From: Balneolaceae bacterium
Lineage (GTDB): Bacteria > Bacteroidota > Rhodothermia > Balneolales > Balneolaceae
Direction of reading: 5' to 3'
Assembly (NCBI GenBank): GCA_017643365.1
Contig: JAEPNO010000013.1
Location: forward strand, 62,001 to 126,000
Length of the DNA stretch: 64,000 bases
Shown one piece after another: positions 10,201 through 17,373 of this stretch (the stretch's first letter is position 1; every line of letters begins with the position of its first letter). A program made the translations under genes and the position numbers. Under the pieces are notes generated by a model. The model was given only the letters and a program-made list of their open reading frames with translations. It was not told the DNA's origin and did no database searches.

Positions 10201-11375
10201 ATCTTTCAGATTCAACAGGCTTAGAGTTAACAAATACATCCGGCACAACCATCAGGTTGAAAACTGTAAAAAGTGGAACCTACAAATTAAAAGCCTCTGC
10301 AAAATTAAACGGAAGTATTGTAAATGCGAATGTAAGCTTTACTGTAAAAGATATTCCGTTGGAGAGCATTTTGGTAAACAGTCCGGCTAAGCAGTTAGAT
10401 AATTCAGCCTCACACGTATTTTCTTATTCAGCCATCGATACGTCAGGAAGTACAGTGCTTCTGGGTGAAAGCTTGGAATGGAGCATCGATCCACCAAATT
10501 TTGGTAGTATCGATAATCGAGGTGTTTTTGTTCCTACTGCAAATACCTTTTTTGGATCCTTTGTAATTTCAGCAAGTGATTCCATTTCGGGTTTAACCGG
10601 CAGTACCGAAAGCGTAGACTTGGTTGCCAAAGTGAAACCGGGCGAGGCTTATACTTTCACCAACGGTGGAGGACTGGAGCTTCAATTACCGGCCGGTTCT
10701 GTTGAGTTCACCTCGCAGATATCGTTAACAGAAACCAATCCGCCACCCACAAAGAAATTTGTGTTTGCTCAAAGCTCGGATCAAAGTTACACCGTTGGAG
10801 ATCGAATTTATGTATTCTCATTCTCGGGTAGTGAACTCAAATCTACAGCTCAACTAACACTTCCTGTAGATACTACCATCTCGGAACTAAACACCGGCGA
10901 GCGTGAAATAGCACGATTCAATTTCAGTACGCTACAGTGGGAGGTATTCGATAACATCACGGCTAAAAACATCTCGAATTTAGCAGGAACTGTTAGTACC
11001 GAACGACTTGGGCAATTTGCAGTGCTAGCAGCTAACGAGCCACTTGGCATTCGAAATGCAGCCGTTTTACCGAGCCCATTCTCACCAGATATCGGTCCCG
11101 TAAAAATCGGGTATTGGCTCGATACAGCGTTCCCGCCGGCAAAAGTGACCATAAAAATATTCAATATTCGTGGAGAGTTAGTACGAACACTGCTCGAGAA
11201 CGACCTGCAACAACCCGGTAGGTATGGATCGCGATCAAGCGCTAAAGAAATCCTTTGGGATGGTCTTACAGATGCAGGTAACATGGCCAGAAACGGGCGA
11301 TATATTGTCCAAATCACAGCCAAAGATCAACAAGCAGAAGAAGTTCAACTACTACAAGTAATCCTAATCAAGTAA
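4224..11375 (+). CDS. Giant surface protein with about 17 CarboxypepD_reg-like repeats
   Basis: From the ATG at 4224 the protein is 2,383 residues with a signal peptide (MKGVLLRISLAILIAVTANTLQAQ). Residues up to about 370 look like fibronectin/Ig-type modules. From about 376 to 1850 there are roughly 17 units of 80-90 residues with the pattern [S/T]-x-x-G-x-[I/V]-x-D...[A/V]-x-V-x...G-x-[F/Y]-x-[F/I]...Y-x-[I/V]...K-x-G[F/Y], the carboxypeptidase-regulatory-like beta sandwich. Other beta modules follow. The last 100 residues (VTIKIFNIRGELVRTLLEN to the C-terminus) resemble a FlgD/T9SS type A tail. It is probably a cell-surface fibre or adhesin exported by type IX secretion. The next gene starts 5 bp after the stop and encodes a PorV/PorQ protein. 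The ATG at 4170 lacks signal-peptide character and is rejected. Confidence 0.85.
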   Translation: MKGVLLRISLAILIAVTANTLQAQTFILKPAEIQNSEGGFATKLLIKRDKVFRLTWLQPDESALNLSGANAKVIIGRTSNNYNLLAENVSGVNQQFVADNLGLTPGRYYARVTNSTKRTTTEIQAEFEADPSGVIYSNEIQLIVEANEAPSITAPRGSIDNSSPVFQWTAVSGVPSYWLILSSTPFDIVENKSGEVAIEGATIVWQYITKNTTANYGDINYQSPFTDEAPPLNSGQEYSYTILNVYEENNPGYTSPVFGGIVPFTFVDPDAVPVTTLLTPTVDDEFFSEEILTFTWDEVSEATNYTVNLLQVVKQQGIDVTIPIWTSTTTNTLIEYPAIENLKNGKYQWNVTTNNNSGGGSTSQSRFFTYNVETGEFGASIRSSEDNSILLGVELTARAISGGVTPSIPYFVQESTHSDSLVAGTYEFTASKEGFETSSGEYTIRDDQRTNFTLNLTPLPSTINGVVRDDAGEVVADAQVSISAISGDFKEDIVTDINGTFSISLDQGSYSASVSKTGYISADEQSVTVGLNEQKAFSDTFVLVNDEATVSGYVFNEDGEAIQRAKVRITNGDFTYEANTNGDGLYQFTVASGSWTISTEKIGFVKPSDQEVTLSTGDVLQNQDFVLTGNANQVTGFVREQITNSDGTVGSSIFEGVEVKAIPNVGEPISTVSGRNGQYTLSLKSGSYTIEAIEDNYTSNVDRELVIGIAVGETISGIDFELIPNPSSIAGTVTLPDGNGVADAIVSINGVGSVETSGSGFFEISVPEGEHEISVIKTGLVSPEPRTISVAVGQELTGVDFQMTPNAGTVSGKITAGGEALSNVRLTAVNTNTGSTTSITNNLNGTYSFNLSSGSWYIKATKSGFIGDSTNVLTVGPGQQLVNQNLTLIENLTTLRGTITDGTNALRNASVTITRPNDDTFEQSTVTQVNGTYAFSLPAGEVYTIRSTKNGYKSKSTSTNELVPGETVVYDFTLAANPSSVAGKVTVEGSDVLSKAKVIAYSANGNAVDSTESASDGTYLLGLDPGNYTLRTSKAGYTQAETSTSISIGQNLTGINLDVDENFAFISGTITDGNGTGLDQTFISLQKAGGKGASALTDQEGSFSITRLTAGTFTIQISKTGFITKSETFTLNDGDFLNLDRQLDAKNGSITGSISDENGISLSDATVTATNTNGITYTAITDANGAFTINSVEPSTYSVNAAKTGYTTSDPTSAVVTLDELNVTDVDVSNLIPNNGVIQGTITNTVSGDPIKDVQVSANGTRGSGFAITSANGQFEISNLIPSDYTLISSLDGFKSDTVSITIDPGNPTFVTSSSLLQNNGTIVGTVTDTDNDILPFKVTVVASSATESFTTQTNESGEFAFEGVETGVSYSIETDIYREGYENIVTEIEVPLGADEVSLDDNLEVIVKQGVISGNAGINAASVKLLNADTKQIIDLANSNSSGGFKFEFLEAGRYQVVANRLGYIFSPDSSDVFELNGDGSRTQNFNAQANIGTIAVVANGSNGNKQSNVDVTIVSADTTVILSKKTGNNGVTLFSDIKAGTEYTIRASKNNFSTDPEVRNVTLNSGDSTSVSFTLLANASAITGTVKQNNGTSTSNLRSVDVLATLSSTGQSFSATSNSSGVYTLSNLPAGNYEVTAEREGFTKDTVSVTLTAGTDATADDLVLNQASADVRGIVRYKGDGVQGVTVEALSGSSIKTTTSASGQFRFSTLPVKTGANDTTVYQIKVKSGLFSKSYTIRLTVADIGKRKNLPTTNLPSGQINLLVTDGVNPLEGATLEFGISGGESNQIVTGSDGSFESDDNLRKATYVVAVSKSGYLIPKNTIRIPLPTDTTVIENEVAIPFRQLTVPNILADAQTSVKVVNTTGYDNSGVSGELYYKKASQTSFQLVTMTLTGDTLTAAIPAVNSTEQVSFYTSITDTVAGNVFVSNQRTITPLASGILTNVRLTPSVNGQTLRVGETYNLQMLVRDGVNKSLADKFEGDEALGEVTVANLSDSTGLELTNTSGTTIRLKTVKSGTYKLKASAKLNGSIVNANVSFTVKDIPLESILVNSPAKQLDNSASHVFSYSAIDTSGSTVLLGESLEWSIDPPNFGSIDNRGVFVPTANTFFGSFVISASDSISGLTGSTESVDLVAKVKPGEAYTFTNGGGLELQLPAGSVEFTSQISLTETNPPPTKKFVFAQSSDQSYTVGDRIYVFSFSGSELKSTAQLTLPVDTTISELNTGEREIARFNFSTLQWEVFDNITAKNISNLAGTVSTERLGQFAVLAANEPLGIRNAAVLPSPFSPDIGPVKIGYWLDTAFPPAKVTIKIFNIRGELVRTLLENDLQQPGRYGSRSSAKEILWDGLTDAGNMARNGRYIVQITAKDQQAEEVQLLQVILIK

Positions 11376-11380
11376 GCACT

Positions 11381-12361
11381 ATGAAACGACTAATCCTCCT
11401 TTTATTTACGATCACGGTGCTTGCTACAGGCAATGCACAAGCGCAAGAATTATCAATGATACCCGGCTCTTTTGTTGATATCGGTTTTGGAACAAGACCG
11501 GTAGGTATGGGATTTGCCTTTGTTGGCCTCGCTGACGATGAAAACAGCCCGTACTGGAATCCGGCCGGTTTAACTCAAATCACAGATATTAAAGCGGGCT
11601 TTTCTCAAGCCGATCAACTCGGTTTGATAACCTATAATTATGCCTCTGCTACGATGCCCATTCCGGGACAAAATCATGCTGTGGGAATTTCAGTGATTTC
11701 TTCGGGTGATGACGCCATGGAAGAGCTTTCGATTCACGCAGCCTATGGAATTCGATTTAATATTGTAAGCCTTGGCGTAGCTGTTAAATACAGAAACGCA
11801 TCTTTCGGAAACAATTCGTTAAATCGAGACGATTATGTGGTATTCGACGATGCTGAAATCGACGCAGGTTTTGGACAACAAGTATTTGGAGATGCAAATG
11901 GAATCGGTCTCGATCTTGGATTAATGATTCATCCCAGCGATCAAGTTCAACTTGGAGTTGTTCTGCGCGACGCTTACGCACCGATGAGTTGGAACAGTGA
12001 AGCGAGAAGTGTTGAATATCAAGCACGGGGTGAATATGATGAGGATCTACCCTATGAATTAATCATTGGTTCAGCCCTCAAGTTATCCAAGAATTTTCTT
12101 GCTGTGGTAGACTTTCAGCCGGCAACCAGTAGCGAGCGAACAAATTGGGTGCGAGCAGGGGTTGAAGGTCGATTGGTTAACGTGTTAATGGTTCGAGCAG
12201 GAACAGAACAAGGCATTAATGAATTAGATGACGACCGATTTACTGTGGGAACCGGGCTCGATATCAAAATAAAAGACAAGCTTCGGTTACAATCGGATTT
12301 TGCATACGTGATTGATCCGATTCAAAATTCACAACGCATTAGCTTTACAGTCAGTTTTTAA
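11381..12361 (+). CDS. PorV/PorQ family outer-membrane protein
   Basis: A 326-residue protein with a signal peptide ending at AQAQ and the family signature: SFVDIGFGTRPVGMGFAFVGLADDENSPYWNPAGL at about residues 28-62, followed by amphipathic strands of a barrel and a terminal aromatic (SFTVSF). PorV is the T9SS outer-membrane shuttle that takes cargo from the translocon to the attachment complex; PorQ is a relative. It starts 5 bp after the giant surface-protein gene, which suggests it handles that protein. It could also be a transport barrel of the same superfamily with no secretion role. Confidence 0.8.
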   Translation: MKRLILLLFTITVLATGNAQAQELSMIPGSFVDIGFGTRPVGMGFAFVGLADDENSPYWNPAGLTQITDIKAGFSQADQLGLITYNYASATMPIPGQNHAVGISVISSGDDAMEELSIHAAYGIRFNIVSLGVAVKYRNASFGNNSLNRDDYVVFDDAEIDAGFGQQVFGDANGIGLDLGLMIHPSDQVQLGVVLRDAYAPMSWNSEARSVEYQARGEYDEDLPYELIIGSALKLSKNFLAVVDFQPATSSERTNWVRAGVEGRLVNVLMVRAGTEQGINELDDDRFTVGTGLDIKIKDKLRLQSDFAYVIDPIQNSQRISFTVSF

Positions 12362-12374
12362 AAGGGGTATGGAA

Positions 12375-14042
12375 ATGAAAAGTTTAAAGAAAATTACATT
12401 ATTGATTGTTTTGAGTGCGATCCCTCTAATGGGGTGGGCTCAAGAAGAAGAAAATGCGGATGCTAACGAATTACATGTATTTCGTGGTGGATACATGGAC
12501 GTTAATTTCGGAATAAATTTAAATACCGTTGGAAGTAGCCTAGGCTCAGGTGGGATGGGTGGAGTAATTTCGTCGCGAGTTTCCAATGGTGCACTTAGTG
12601 TGAACTTGAATCCGGCACACCTCACATCCTTAAGCAAAGGTTACTTGGCAATCGACACGCGTTTAGGCTTAGGCACTAATTACATTTCTAGTGTAAATAA
12701 GGAGTTGTTAAAGACATTAAACGACGAAATTACTACTGCAACCAATGAAGAGTTTGCCAAAGAAGCTTCGTGGACAACCTTCCCGGAAACCTACATCAAG
12801 CCTACTGAAATGAGAAATTTGGATGTGGGTTTTGATGATGAAATTGCATCGATTGCATTTGCAGCGCCTATAACCGATAAGTTTACACTCGCCGGAGCGT
12901 ATACATATCCGGCTTCTGTTAATCTTGATTTTGGAGTCACAGGATTATCCGCAAAGCTTGCCCAAGAGCAGGGTACAGATGAGGTAGCAATACGATTCGA
13001 TGTTCTGATGAATATTTCTCTGCTTACTCAAATGAACTTTCGGATGTCGTCGCTTTCTTTAGGTGGTGGAGCGAAAATCTTAGACACAAAACGCAAGAAA
13101 CTTAGTGTGGGTGCAACTTTTACCAGATACGAGCTAACGAATACCCGAAATCTTCAGGCAGATTTATCAGGAATGGTTGTAGTTGGTGGCGCGGATGAGA
13201 GATATTTCAACAACCCCAACGATCCAAACCTTAATTCAGAATTGGGTGAATCGAATGCCTTTTTTATGAATGCATATGGCGAATTTGAAGCTACTGAATA
13301 TGGAACTCGTCTCGGATTATTCTATAGTCTGGATGATGAATTCAACATTTCTATCGTATACAATCAAATGCCGAAATTCGAATTGGAAGGCACAAATAAA
13401 GTGGCAAGTGCTTTCTTACCGGTTTTCTTAGTAGGTACGGGCGATCAAGTACTTAGCGGTGATATGGAAGTGGCGTTAGATAGTTTACAGGCTAATAAAC
13501 CAAACCTTACTACAGAGCGAGATATCTCATCGTTGGTAAGTGATGGCGAGCTGCAATTGCCCTCGTCACTATTGCTTGGCTTTGATGTTGGGGTTGGTAA
13601 GCATACTATTGTTTTAAACTACTCCAGATATTTCGGCGACCTGACTTTCAAGCATGGAAGCACTACAATCGGTAAAGAAGCCACACATGGCATTGGGTTC
13701 GGTTTAGATTTCCGAATGCGAGATAGATGGGTGAGCCCGGCTCAAATAGTAACGCTACCTATTCGACTTCTTTTCCTGGATATTGATGGATTAATTTTCC
13801 AAAGTTTAGGACGTTTTACCGGTTATAAAAACTCACATTATCGCTTAGGTGGGAATGTAATTCTAGGGGAAGGAATTGCTACCAATAACAACGAGAGTTT
13901 GAGAAATAATTTAGGTAATCCCTTACCTCAGGCGTTCTCGATGGGACGTCAATACACCATTTTTGGGAATTTAGATGTTGGAGTTACCGTACTAGCCGTT
14001 CCGGATTTGATGCTTAAATATTCAGTTGGGATACGATTCTGA
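12375..14042 (+). CDS. Outer-membrane beta-barrel protein of unknown family
   Basis: From the ATG at 12375 the protein is 555 residues with a signal peptide (MKSLKKITLLIVLSAIPLMGWAQ). AAGGGG 8 bp upstream is a good ribosome binding site and favours this start over the ATG at 12369 and over an in-frame start at 12312 that would overlap the PorV gene. The mature chain opens with a conserved-looking GGMGGVISSRVSNGALSVNLNPAHLTSLSKGYLAIDTRLGLG segment reminiscent of FadL/OMPP1 N-termini, then alternating strands and a C-terminal YSVGIRF, an aromatic barrel end. It is the third gene of the operon, 14 bp after the PorV-like gene. Cargo or substrate is unknown. Confidence 0.75.
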   Translation: MKSLKKITLLIVLSAIPLMGWAQEEENADANELHVFRGGYMDVNFGINLNTVGSSLGSGGMGGVISSRVSNGALSVNLNPAHLTSLSKGYLAIDTRLGLGTNYISSVNKELLKTLNDEITTATNEEFAKEASWTTFPETYIKPTEMRNLDVGFDDEIASIAFAAPITDKFTLAGAYTYPASVNLDFGVTGLSAKLAQEQGTDEVAIRFDVLMNISLLTQMNFRMSSLSLGGGAKILDTKRKKLSVGATFTRYELTNTRNLQADLSGMVVVGGADERYFNNPNDPNLNSELGESNAFFMNAYGEFEATEYGTRLGLFYSLDDEFNISIVYNQMPKFELEGTNKVASAFLPVFLVGTGDQVLSGDMEVALDSLQANKPNLTTERDISSLVSDGELQLPSSLLLGFDVGVGKHTIVLNYSRYFGDLTFKHGSTTIGKEATHGIGFGLDFRMRDRWVSPAQIVTLPIRLLFLDIDGLIFQSLGRFTGYKNSHYRLGGNVILGEGIATNNNESLRNNLGNPLPQAFSMGRQYTIFGNLDVGVTVLAVPDLMLKYSVGIRF

Positions 14043-14114
14043 AATACATCTCAGAAAGATTATCACTAAATCCAATTGAGATTAGTAAGTACATCATCGT
14101 ATCTTTAAAGCAAT

Positions 14115-14188
14115 CGGGACGTGGCGTAGTCCGGTAGCGCACTCGGCTGGGGGCCGAGGGGTCGCAGGTTCAAATCCTGTCGTCCCGA
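14115..14188 (+). tRNA. tRNA-Pro (anticodon GGG)
   Basis: The acceptor arm CGGGACG (14115-14121) pairs with CGTCCCG (14181-14187), with A at the discriminator position. The anticodon stem CTCGG/CCGAG encloses the loop CTGGGGG, giving anticodon GGG. The T arm is GCAGG-TTCAAAT-CCTGT. The 3' CCA is not encoded. Confidence 0.95.
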
Positions 14189-14196
14189 CTAGTTTT

Positions 14197-14231
14197 ACCT
14201 CAATCAGATTTATTTGGTTGAGGTTTTTTTA
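14197..14231 (+). terminator. Terminator of the tRNA-Pro gene
   Basis: ACCTCAA (14197-14203) pairs with TTGAGGT (14218-14224) and is followed by a run of T. Copies of the same hairpin end each downstream tandem unit, near 14369-14400 and 14541-14573. The last has lost part of the stem (TTGGGGA). Confidence 0.85.
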
Positions 14232-14240
14232 TTTTGATTT

Positions 14241-14582
14241 ATGAAGAATGGAATAGTTTGCTTCATGTGTGAAATTTGGTCGGTTTAAACAATCAGTGTA
14301 AGGCCGAGGGATCGCTGGTTCTTCCGAAGGAATCCCTTTGGGGAAATCCTGTCGTCCCGACCAGTTTGACCTCAATCAGATTTATTTGGTTGAGGTTTTT
14401 TATTTCGATAGATGAAGAATGGAATAGTTTGCTTCATGTGTGAAATTTGGTCGGTTTAAACAATCAGTGTAAAGCCGAGGGATCGCAGGTTCTTCCGAAG
14501 GAATCCCTTTGGGGAAATCCTGTCGTCCCGACCAGTTTGACCTCAATCAGATTTATTTGGTTGGGGATTTTTTATTTCGATT
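14241..14582 (+). repeat. Two 171-bp tandem units carrying decayed tRNA-Pro 3' halves
   Basis: Units 14241-14411 and 14412-14582 are nearly identical and both begin ATGAAGAATGGAATAGTTTG. Each contains a remnant of the tRNA-Pro 3' half: GCCGAGGGATCGC(T/A)GGTT, then an unrelated insert of about 23 bp inside the T loop, then AAATCCTGTCGTCCCGAC, followed by the tRNA terminator. The insert itself holds two tiny hairpins, TTCC/GGAA and TCCC/GGGGA. The 5' half of the tRNA is absent in both, so neither can make a tRNA. This explains the roughly 690-bp gap between the barrel gene and the next gene. Confidence 0.85.
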
Positions 14583-14729
14583 TATGTTGGATTGAACAAT
14601 GTAGCTCAGGTGCGAAATTTGATATGGCTTATCTTACCTTAAGAATTTGTATTCTAAATGAGAAAAAAATTACCATCGTAAAGTTCAGACAAAAACAGAC
14701 TGACTTAATAAAAACAACTTTAGGATTCT

Positions 14730-15044
14730 ATGGAAACGTTAAATAAAAATTGGTTTGCCTTTACACTTTGCGCCATCGTATTTGGATTGATAGGGTATTT
14801 GTTGGGTTCACAAAACTCACATTCGTGCCCAATGCATCGCACTTCTGGCTTACATATGGGTGGTGGAGAGCATGAAATCATCATCAAAGATGGAAAACAG
14901 ATGGGCGAACATGAAATGAGATTCTACCGTGATGGTGATATGGATGACGATAATATTACAGTTGACGTTCAATCAGATACTACCGAAGACGGAGAAATTC
15001 GAGTAACCGTTAAAAAAATGAAGATTGAAGACGGCGATAATTAA
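14730..15044 (+). CDS. Small membrane-anchored hypothetical protein
   Basis: A 104-residue protein I do not recognise. Residues about 7-26 form one hydrophobic segment ending in GYLLGSQ. It is followed by a short Cys/His/Met-rich patch (HSCPMHRTSGLHMGGGEHE) and a very acidic C-terminal half (RDGDMDDDNITVDVQSDTTEDGE). The CPMH motif is seen in heavy-metal-binding proteins, so metal binding is possible, but this is an inference from composition. It stands alone. Confidence 0.6.
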   Translation: METLNKNWFAFTLCAIVFGLIGYLLGSQNSHSCPMHRTSGLHMGGGEHEIIIKDGKQMGEHEMRFYRDGDMDDDNITVDVQSDTTEDGEIRVTVKKMKIEDGDN

Positions 15045-15153
15045 TCGTTCTAAGCCCTTACATTCTTGATCTTAGGGTAGTTTTAAATTACATTCAGCCA
15101 TCAGAGGGATGCTTACCGAGCTTAATTAAAGTATTTAGCAATCCTGTAAGCCC

Positions 15154-15960
15154 GTGAAAAGATTTTCGCTTGTTTGTCTGCTTTGTCTTGCAAATCCGAC
15201 CGATGCAATTGCTAGAAGTTCGTCTGATTTTATGGGTTTTGCTGAACAGTTTCTAATTCAGCAACCATCTGACACCCTTTATGTATTGTTCGTGGGTAAC
15301 AGCTACACCTATTATTGGGGATTAGCTCAAATTATTGAAGGCTTATCAACTTCTGGCGATACCTTCATTTCAACTCGTACATCTACGGCGAGTGGTGCAT
15401 CACTTTCTGATCATTGGCACGGGCGCTATAATCTTTCAACTAAAGAAAAGATAATCAACGGGAAGTGGGATGTAGTAGTGCTACAAAATCAAAGTAGAAG
15501 TAGCATTGATTCCCTAGATCAATTTATGAGTTACGGGCTCAAATTTGCGGAATTGATAAAATCTGTTGGGGCAACGCCTTTGTTGTTCGAAACTTGGGCA
15601 AGAGAAGAAAACCCATTTATGCAGGACCTAATTACTCGTGCACATGACAAACTTGCTACTGAAGCAATGATGAAAAAAGTGCCAATAGGCTCATTATGGC
15701 AAAAGATTCGTGAATTAAGACCGGCATTTGACCTATTTGATCCGGATGGTAGTCACCCAAACTCTACAGGAACCTACTTCAACGCCTGTATTTTTTATTC
15801 CTTTCTAACCGGAGAACAAGCCACGTATTTACAAACCCGAGTGTACACCGTTGATCACCACGGGGAATCAATTCAGCTTACCATTCAGGATGATCAAGAG
15901 GCAACCTTCCTTCAAAGTATCATCGATACTTATCTAATATCCTCGTTAGCAAGTCAGTAA
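15154..15960 (+). CDS. Exported SGNH/GDSL-type hydrolase
   Basis: A 268-residue protein starting at a GTG and opening with a signal-like stretch. Block I of the SGNH fold is LFVGNSYTYYWG (the catalytic Ser is in GNSYT at about residue 50). Block III is probably VVLQNQSR. Block V is DGSHPNSTGTY, with the Asp-x-x-His catalytic pair. This set is typical of SGNH esterases whose GDS motif is replaced by GNS. The substrate is not predictable; acetyl esters of polysaccharides are common in the fold. Start choice is uncertain because the signal peptide is short and has a polar interruption. Confidence 0.75.
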   Translation: MKRFSLVCLLCLANPTDAIARSSSDFMGFAEQFLIQQPSDTLYVLFVGNSYTYYWGLAQIIEGLSTSGDTFISTRTSTASGASLSDHWHGRYNLSTKEKIINGKWDVVVLQNQSRSSIDSLDQFMSYGLKFAELIKSVGATPLLFETWAREENPFMQDLITRAHDKLATEAMMKKVPIGSLWQKIRELRPAFDLFDPDGSHPNSTGTYFNACIFYSFLTGEQATYLQTRVYTVDHHGESIQLTIQDDQEATFLQSIIDTYLISSLASQ

Positions 15961-15993
15961 GGAAGCGGCAGTTTAATTGGGATAATTTTTGAA

Positions 15994-16025
15994 ATAAAAA
16001 AACCCGACTAAAAAAAGTCAGGTTT
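15994..16025 (-). terminator. Terminator of the alkene reductase gene
   Basis: On the minus strand AAACCTGACT (16025-16016) pairs with AGTCGGGTTT with one mismatch and runs into seven T residues (the A run at 15994-16000). It lies just downstream of the Old Yellow Enzyme gene. Confidence 0.8.
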
Positions 16026-16049
16026 CGAAATTGAATTGAAGATTCTGTT

Positions 16050-17147
16050 TTAAGCGTGCTCAAGTACTTCTGCTTCCGGATAATCGGTATATCCTTCCGG
16101 ACCGGGAGTATAAAAAGTATCAGGGTTTGGATCAGCTAATTCAATGTCATTTTTTAATCGATAAGGTAGATCAGGATTTGAAATAAAGGGTCGGCCAAAA
16201 GCGATTAAATCACCCAGTCCGGATTCTAAATCTTCATTTGCTTGTTCCTCAGAAGTATAGCCACCTGAGAGAATGATAGCGCCATCTGAGAACGCATCTC
16301 GAATGATTTGCTTTATTTCTAATGGCACTTCGGGTGCACCCATGGCTGAATGATCAACAATATGGATATAAGAAAGTCCGAGTTCATTCAGAGATTTCGC
16401 TAATTGTTCATACTGTGCCTCTAGTTCTTGATGAGGCTTAATACCATTAAATACACCGTATGGCGATAGTCGAATCCCGGTTTTATTTTCGCCAATTGCA
16501 TTAGTTACTGCCTTAGCAACCTCTAGGGCAAATCTGTTTCTGTTTTCAATACTACCTCCATATTCATCTTCTCGAAGATTGGTATTTGGCGATAAGAATT
16601 GTTCGATTAAATATCCGTTAGCGCCGTGAAGTTCTACTCCGTCAAAGCCAGCCTCGATGGCTCGTTCTGCAGCATTTACGTATTCTTTAATTGTAGATTC
16701 AATTTGGTTTAAACTCATCACTTGAGGGGTTGGATAATCCTGCAGCCCCTCTTGGTCGGTATACATTTGCTCATCTTCGAGTTGTACAGCGCTTGGCGCT
16801 AAAACTTTTCCATTTTCCGGTAAGTTTAGTGGATGAGAAACACGTCCGGTATGCATCAGTTGCATGAATATCTTACCATCGTTTTCATGAACTTCCTCAG
16901 TCACTTTTTTCCAACCCTTGGTTTGTTCATCGTTATAAACGCCAGGAATTCTTGGGTAACCCACTCCATTGGGCGACGGTCCAACCCCCTCGGTAATGAT
17001 TAGCCCTGCACCTGAACGTTGCCTGTAATACGTAGCCATGATGTCAGTTGGGACATGTTCTTGGTTGGCTCGGCTTCGCGTCATTGGGGCCATAACCATT
17101 CTGTTTTTTAATGATAAATTATTGAGTGAAAATTCTGTAAATAACAT
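16050..17147 (-). CDS. Alkene reductase, Old Yellow Enzyme family
   Basis: A 365-residue FMN enzyme of normal family length. It has the N-terminal LKNRMVMAPMTRSRA motif, the substrate-binding His/Asn pair in GVELHGANGYLIEQFLSPNTN and the downstream DEYGGSIENRNRF. The phosphate-binding end is IILSGGYTS...LGDLIAFGRPFISNPDLPYR. Members reduce activated C=C bonds of enones, maleimides or nitro compounds with NAD(P)H in the cytoplasm. It is divergent from the GH31 gene, with 226 bp between the starts. It is closest in feel to the NemA/xenobiotic reductase branch; the physiological substrate is unknown. Confidence 0.93.
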   Translation of the reverse strand: MLFTEFSLNNLSLKNRMVMAPMTRSRANQEHVPTDIMATYYRQRSGAGLIITEGVGPSPNGVGYPRIPGVYNDEQTKGWKKVTEEVHENDGKIFMQLMHTGRVSHPLNLPENGKVLAPSAVQLEDEQMYTDQEGLQDYPTPQVMSLNQIESTIKEYVNAAERAIEAGFDGVELHGANGYLIEQFLSPNTNLREDEYGGSIENRNRFALEVAKAVTNAIGENKTGIRLSPYGVFNGIKPHQELEAQYEQLAKSLNELGLSYIHIVDHSAMGAPEVPLEIKQIIRDAFSDGAIILSGGYTSEEQANEDLESGLGDLIAFGRPFISNPDLPYRLKNDIELADPNPDTFYTPGPEGYTDYPEAEVLEHA

Positions 17148-17373
17148 ATGAGTGGGAATCTGTTTGATTAATACTTTCGATTGTCCTTAATCATTAAAGA
17201 GTTTGGCTTGGATTCAGTTCCGAATCCAACTTCGATTCTATCCACAATGCTGATAGAAAAAATTGATGATCCTTGGTAAATATCTATTTCGATCAACAAA
17301 TCTTTGCACATCTTATCGATCATAAATACAAATATTCGCCTATATTTAGGTGCACTCTCAATCGAATTTATCT

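Noticed and set aside
14284-14530. Two further tRNA-Pro genes
   Set aside because: Both copies lack the 5' half (acceptor 5' strand, D arm and anticodon) and have an insert in the T loop, so they cannot fold as tRNAs.
14447-14746. 99-codon frame across the tandem tRNA-derived units
   Set aside because: It runs through tRNA remnants and terminator hairpins, shows no domain, and overlaps the start of the better-supported membrane protein at 14730.
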